NCBI RefSeq assembly: GCF_019801015.1
Contig: NZ_JAHVJZ010000004.1
Location: 248,001 to 312,000, forward strand
Origin: Marinobacter nauticus
GTDB lineage: Bacteria > Pseudomonadota > Gammaproteobacteria > Enterobacterales > Shewanellaceae
Direction: 5' to 3'
DNA: 64,000 nt
Shown piece after piece: positions 60,697 to 64,000 of the stretch. The notes below the pieces were generated by a model. That model saw only the letters and a list, made by a program, of their open reading frames with translations, was not told where the DNA came from and made no database searches. A program made the position numbers and the translations under genes. Position 1 is the stretch's first letter; every line of letters begins with the position of its first letter.

Positions 60697-62214
60697 TCAG
60701 GACGCACTGGCGCGCTGCGCCACGGTGGCGCCATTCTGGCTGACCCGCAGTGCGGCGAAGCCGGCGATCACCAGACTTACCGCGCCAATCCCCAGCGCAT
60801 AGATGGGCTGGTTATCGAAACCCATACGCAGGATCAGGCCCAGCACACTGGCCGCCAGCAGTTGGGGAATCACGATAAAGAAGTTAAAAATCCCCATATA
60901 CACGCCCATCTTGGCAGCGGGCAGACACCCGGCCAGCATGGCGTAAGGCAAAGACAGGATGGACGCCCAGGCAAAGCCAACGCCGACCATCGCCACCAAC
61001 AGCAAGGTTGGGTCGGAAATCACCATAAAGGACGCCAGGCCTGCCGCCCCCAGCAGCAGATTCACCAGGTGCGCTTTACGCAGCCCCCAGTGACGCACCA
61101 TCACCGGAATCACCATTGCCGCCAGGGCCGAGAAGCCGTTATAGGCCGCAAACAGCACCCCGACCCAGTTGGCCCCTTCGTTGTAGGCGGCTGAGCTGGG
61201 ATCGCTGGAACCAAAATGCACGCCGGTCACCGCCGCGGTGGTGTAGATCCACATGGCAAACAAGGCAAACCAGGAGAAGAACTGCACCACCGCCAACTGT
61301 TTCATGGCCGTGGGCATGGCGAACAGGTCGTCCATCACGGTGGTGACGCCATTGTCCCCGTTGTTACCGGCACGGCGTTGAGCCACATAAAACTGGATAA
61401 GGCCAAAGGCCATCAGCGCGATGCTCAGGATGTAGAGCTGCGGGTCCCAGCCCCACAGGTAGATGACGGCGGTAGCCAACGCGCCCGGCGTCAGCCAGCC
61501 AAACGCACTGCGCCGGTACTCCGCCGCCACCCGGCGCACACTCTGATGACGCTCGCCATGTTGCTGCGCTTCAAACTCCGCCAACTGCTGCGGTGAGTAC
61601 TCACGACTGCGGTATACCGTCCAGCCGACCGCAGCAAACAACACAGCAGCACCGGCGTAAAAGGCGTAACGAACCGTATCGGGAATGGAGCCGGCCGGCG
61701 CTTCGTTACTGACTCCGAATTTGGCCAGGATCCACGGCAGCATGGAGGCCACCACTGCGCCAATACCAATAAAGAAGCTCTGCATCGCATAGCCTTTGGC
61801 TTGCTGACGCTTGGGCAGGTTGTCGCCGACGAAGGCACGGAAGGGTTCCATCGATACGTTGATGGCGGCGTCCATGATCCACAGCATACCGGCCGCCATC
61901 CACAGCGCCCCGGAGTTGGGCATGGCAATCAATGCCAGACTGGTGACCATGGCACCATAGAGGAAATAGGGACGACGACGACCCAGGCGGGTCCAGGTCT
62001 TGTCACTGAAGTGGCCCACAATGGGCTGAACGATAAGGCCGGTTACCGGGCCGGCAATCCACAGCAGCGGGATGGTGTCCATCTCAGCGCCGAGGGTCTG
62101 AAAAATCCGGCTGACGTTGGCGTTCTGCAGGGCAAAGCCAAACTGAATGCCAAGAAATCCAAAGCACATGTTCCAGATCTGCCAGAAGCTCAGATCGGGT
62201 TTCTCCTTCACCAT
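60697..62214 (-). CDS. MFS sugar transporter, maltose type (SLC45/MalT-like)
   Basis: A 505-residue, 12-segment major facilitator of the SLC45-type sugar symporter group. It starts with LSFWQIWNMCFGFLGIQFGF and contains TWTRLGRRRPYFLYGAM after the second helix and the matching inter-domain loop. Such proteins import maltose in Shewanella and relatives that lack MalFGK. First gene of the operon with the amylase; two palindromic operators lie upstream. Confidence 0.92.
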   Translation of the reverse strand: MVKEKPDLSFWQIWNMCFGFLGIQFGFALQNANVSRIFQTLGAEMDTIPLLWIAGPVTGLIVQPIVGHFSDKTWTRLGRRRPYFLYGAMVTSLALIAMPNSGALWMAAGMLWIMDAAINVSMEPFRAFVGDNLPKRQQAKGYAMQSFFIGIGAVVASMLPWILAKFGVSNEAPAGSIPDTVRYAFYAGAAVLFAAVGWTVYRSREYSPQQLAEFEAQQHGERHQSVRRVAAEYRRSAFGWLTPGALATAVIYLWGWDPQLYILSIALMAFGLIQFYVAQRRAGNNGDNGVTTVMDDLFAMPTAMKQLAVVQFFSWFALFAMWIYTTAAVTGVHFGSSDPSSAAYNEGANWVGVLFAAYNGFSALAAMVIPVMVRHWGLRKAHLVNLLLGAAGLASFMVISDPTLLLVAMVGVGFAWASILSLPYAMLAGCLPAAKMGVYMGIFNFFIVIPQLLAASVLGLILRMGFDNQPIYALGIGAVSLVIAGFAALRVSQNGATVAQRASAS

Positions 62215-62288
62215 CCCAGGTTCCTTTTATCGTTATAGTGGGCTCACCTGTCGGGCCTATCCTAGCCAACTTCGAGACAAGTTCGAAC

Positions 62289-62308
62289 CGCGACGTTACA
62301 ACGTCGCG
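62289..62308. promoter_or_regulatory. Palindrome upstream of the maltose-type MFS gene
   Basis: CGCGACGTT-AC-AACGTCGCG, a perfect 9-bp inverted repeat, 75 bp before the MFS start codon. A CG-rich dyad of this kind could bind a LacI-family repressor or act in the 5' leader as a hairpin. Confidence 0.5.
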
Positions 62309-62368
62309 CCCATTGTTATGGGCATGTTCTGCGATGGTAATCAGTGGGCCACTGTGGCAACAATGGTT

Positions 62369-62382
62369 TGCATACGTATTCA
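62369..62382. promoter_or_regulatory. LacI-type operator candidate
   Basis: TGCATACGTATTCA is a near-perfect 14-bp palindrome (12 of 14 symmetric) with the central CG typical of LacI/GalR-family operators. It lies 155 bp upstream of the MFS gene and 123 bp upstream of the rightward outer-membrane gene, and could serve both. Confidence 0.6.
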
Positions 62383-62504
62383 TGCCCAGCCAGCCCGATT
62401 ACGGCGAACGGTTTACAGCACGGTTCAGAAGCGGGAAACACCGCTGAGAACTAAGGTATGATCAGGCTTACGCTGAGCACGCAGCACTCATTACATGACG
62501 GACC

Positions 62505-63497
62505 ATGATCGCCAACTTTCGGAAAACCCTGCCTTTTGTCCTGCTTATGGGCACCGCTCCGACACACGCCCAAACCTTTCCGGGGCTTGAGGATGCCGTG
62601 CGCCAGCAATTGAATGAAGTGTTCAGCACCGCCGCCCTGCTGAGTAACACAGAGGCCCTCACCCTCGGCTTTGTGAACTTCGATCCCAATGAGTTTCTGC
62701 CCATTGATGACCCGGACTTCGGCGATGAGAACTCCATCGAGTTACGCAACGAGCTGGAGGTGTACACCCTGCCCTGGTCCTGGACGCTGTCGCAGCAAGG
62801 GGCTGGCGAGTGGGGTATCAGCGCAAGGCTCAGCTTTATTCGCTCAAAGCAGGAGCTGTCGCTGTTTCCCCTGGAAGACCCCACGGTCGACATCAATGAC
62901 GACAAGATCTACACCCTGTTTGTCCAACCCACCTACCGGCGCGCACTGAGCGACCGCTGGCACCTGCAGTTTGGCCTGGGTGCCTTTGTGATGCGTTATG
63001 ACAACGACTTCCGCTTCCGCAACAGCGTCAGTCGGCAGCTTCAGTCTGAGCTGGACAACCGGCTCACCAATATTGAAGTGAACGCCTGGATGCTTCAGCC
63101 GGAGATCCGTGCCGATTACCGCTTTGAACGCGGCCGGGCCTACTGGCACTACCGCTCTGCCCTGGCCTACAGCTGGGGACGCACCTTCGATGAGCCCGGC
63201 CCCATTGTGAAGGGCGACCCTGAGTCATGGCGCTGGCTCAATGGGGTTTCGATGCGCCGCCCCTTCCCGGCGGTATTGCCCAACCAGGATTACCGCCTGA
63301 CCCTGAACCGCATCGACATTCACGGCGATACCGTGCGGCCTTTCGACACCCGCTACTACTACGAATTCAGCGCAGAGTGGTTGCTCAATACCCGTGGCAA
63401 GGTGCCACTGCTGGACGACGTGGGCGTGGGGCTGCTGTTAAATTACGGCTCGGCACTCAAGGGGGCGAGCGTCATCTTCGTTTATAACGTGGATTGA
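62505..63497 (+). CDS. Outer-membrane beta-barrel protein (solitary autotransporter-type barrel)
   Basis: A 330-residue protein with a signal peptide (FVLLMGTAPTHA, cleavage before QTF). The body is a series of amphipathic beta strands (YTLPWSWTLSQQGAGEWGIS, WHLQFGLGAFVMRYDNDFRF) and it ends in the hydrophobic VIFVYNVD. It resembles the solitary outer-membrane autotransporter barrel family of Vibrio and Shewanella, which lacks a passenger. Function is unknown. Confidence 0.7.
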   Translation: MIANFRKTLPFVLLMGTAPTHAQTFPGLEDAVRQQLNEVFSTAALLSNTEALTLGFVNFDPNEFLPIDDPDFGDENSIELRNELEVYTLPWSWTLSQQGAGEWGISARLSFIRSKQELSLFPLEDPTVDINDDKIYTLFVQPTYRRALSDRWHLQFGLGAFVMRYDNDFRFRNSVSRQLQSELDNRLTNIEVNAWMLQPEIRADYRFERGRAYWHYRSALAYSWGRTFDEPGPIVKGDPESWRWLNGVSMRRPFPAVLPNQDYRLTLNRIDIHGDTVRPFDTRYYYEFSAEWLLNTRGKVPLLDDVGVGLLLNYGSALKGASVIFVYNVD

Positions 63498-63766
63498 GTT
63501 TCAACGGCTGCTTACAAAAATCCGTCTCAGCCCCGAACGCTTCTGCGCCGCTTTCAATCATCTGATTTCCATTGTTTAGCCCCAAAATCATCACCATTCT
63601 CCGTTTTCCTGCTCATTGCAGAATCACCGTAAAACTTGCGGGCCGGAAGTTCTGAACTAGGCTCTGATTGCCCCGTAAGGCACACCCTGCCTGATCTTTA
63701 CCGTGCCGAATGGGTAACGGGCTGGCTTTTCGCCGGCCATGGAAGCTTGAACAAACGGAGATGATG

Positions 63767-64000
63767 ATGATGCTAAGAAAGACATTAACACTCAGTGTTC
63801 TTATGGCCCTCGCCAGCGCGCCTGCACTGGCAAAAGATGAAGGGTTCTACATCGGTGCTGCCATCGGTGGCGCCAGCATCCAGCAAGACACCGCAGACTT
63901 TGATGAGGTGGACTTCCCTGAGTTTGATGAGAGCGACTTTGCCTGGAAACTTTTCGCAGGCTACCAGTTCAACCCGGTTTTTGCCGTTGAAGGCAGCTAC
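63767..64000 (+). CDS. Outer-membrane beta-barrel protein, N-terminal part
   Basis: The gene runs off the right edge; 78 codons are visible. A signal peptide (LRKTLTLSVLMALASAPALA) is followed by DEGFYIGAAIGGASIQQDTA and WKLFAGYQFNPVFAVEGSY, the opening strands of OmpA/OmpW-like eight-stranded barrels. Four consecutive ATG codons (63761-63772) make the start ambiguous; 63767 lies six bases after GGAG. Confidence 0.8.
   Translation, partial: MMLRKTLTLSVLMALASAPALAKDEGFYIGAAIGGASIQQDTADFDEVDFPEFDESDFAWKLFAGYQFNPVFAVEGSY

Overview
The window is about 64 kb of a gammaproteobacterial chromosome, most like the Ferrimonas/Shewanella group (Alteromonadales). This is inferred from GC-rich codon use, DUF2982, bactofilin, the maltose MFS/GH13/LacI/glk cluster, a TonB receptor followed by a TPR-sulfotransferase, and a polyamine (pot/puu) cluster. 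No 16S gene is present, so the genus is a guess.

Layout. 1-8.3 kb: putrescine uptake and gamma-glutamyl-putrescine catabolism (potH', potG, potF, an aminotransferase, two divergent glutamine-synthetase-like ligases, a puuB-like oxidase). 8.4-17.6 kb: ordinary chromosome (PilZ protein, c-heme DUF3365 protein, hmp with an FNR box, TonB receptor, TPR-sulfotransferase, TetR, a DJ-1/PfpI protein). 17.8-43.9 kb: a complete type I-F3 CRISPR-associated Tn7-like transposon (CAST). 43.9-49.1 kb: a second integrative element with a tyrosine integrase, bounded by a perfect 108-bp duplication of the 4.5S SRP RNA gene ffs. 49.1-64 kb: chromosome again (DASS transporter, comEA-like gene, galU, bactofilin, DUF2982, EamA transporter, ROK kinase, glmM, glk, LacI, GH13 amylase, maltose-type MFS, two outer-membrane proteins).

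The CAST is the main discovery. Both ends are visible: TGT at 17800 and ACA at 43867, each with repeated TnsB-type sites sharing the core CATAAGTCTGCATAG. Both are flanked by the same 5-bp duplication AGAAG, giving an element of 26,068 bp. It encodes TnsA, TnsB, TnsC, an Xre regulator, TniQ, Cas8f, Cas7f and Cas6f and has a short CRISPR (three repeats, two spacers), but no TnsD or TnsE. The last spacer, before a divergent repeat, matches ffs at its PAM-proximal half, and the transposon end lies 47-48 bp from the end of that match. This is the geometry expected of RNA-guided insertion at an ffs attachment site. Three copies of CTAAG-N5-CTTAG, one in front of tniQ and two in front of xre, suggest that Xre controls itself and the targeting operon.

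The cargo is unusual. It holds an envelope-type module (DUF1254, DUF3302, HlyD-like, two paralogous LysR regulators, a barrel-like protein), an overlapping nhaA-acnA-fumC operon, an IS3-family element, fused relics of a tnsA gene and of a tyrosine integrase, and three integron-type cassettes ending in attC-like sites, one of which encodes an AbiV-like abortive-infection protein. The ffs locus has therefore been hit by two different classes of mobile element, and the CAST carries debris of relatives of both.
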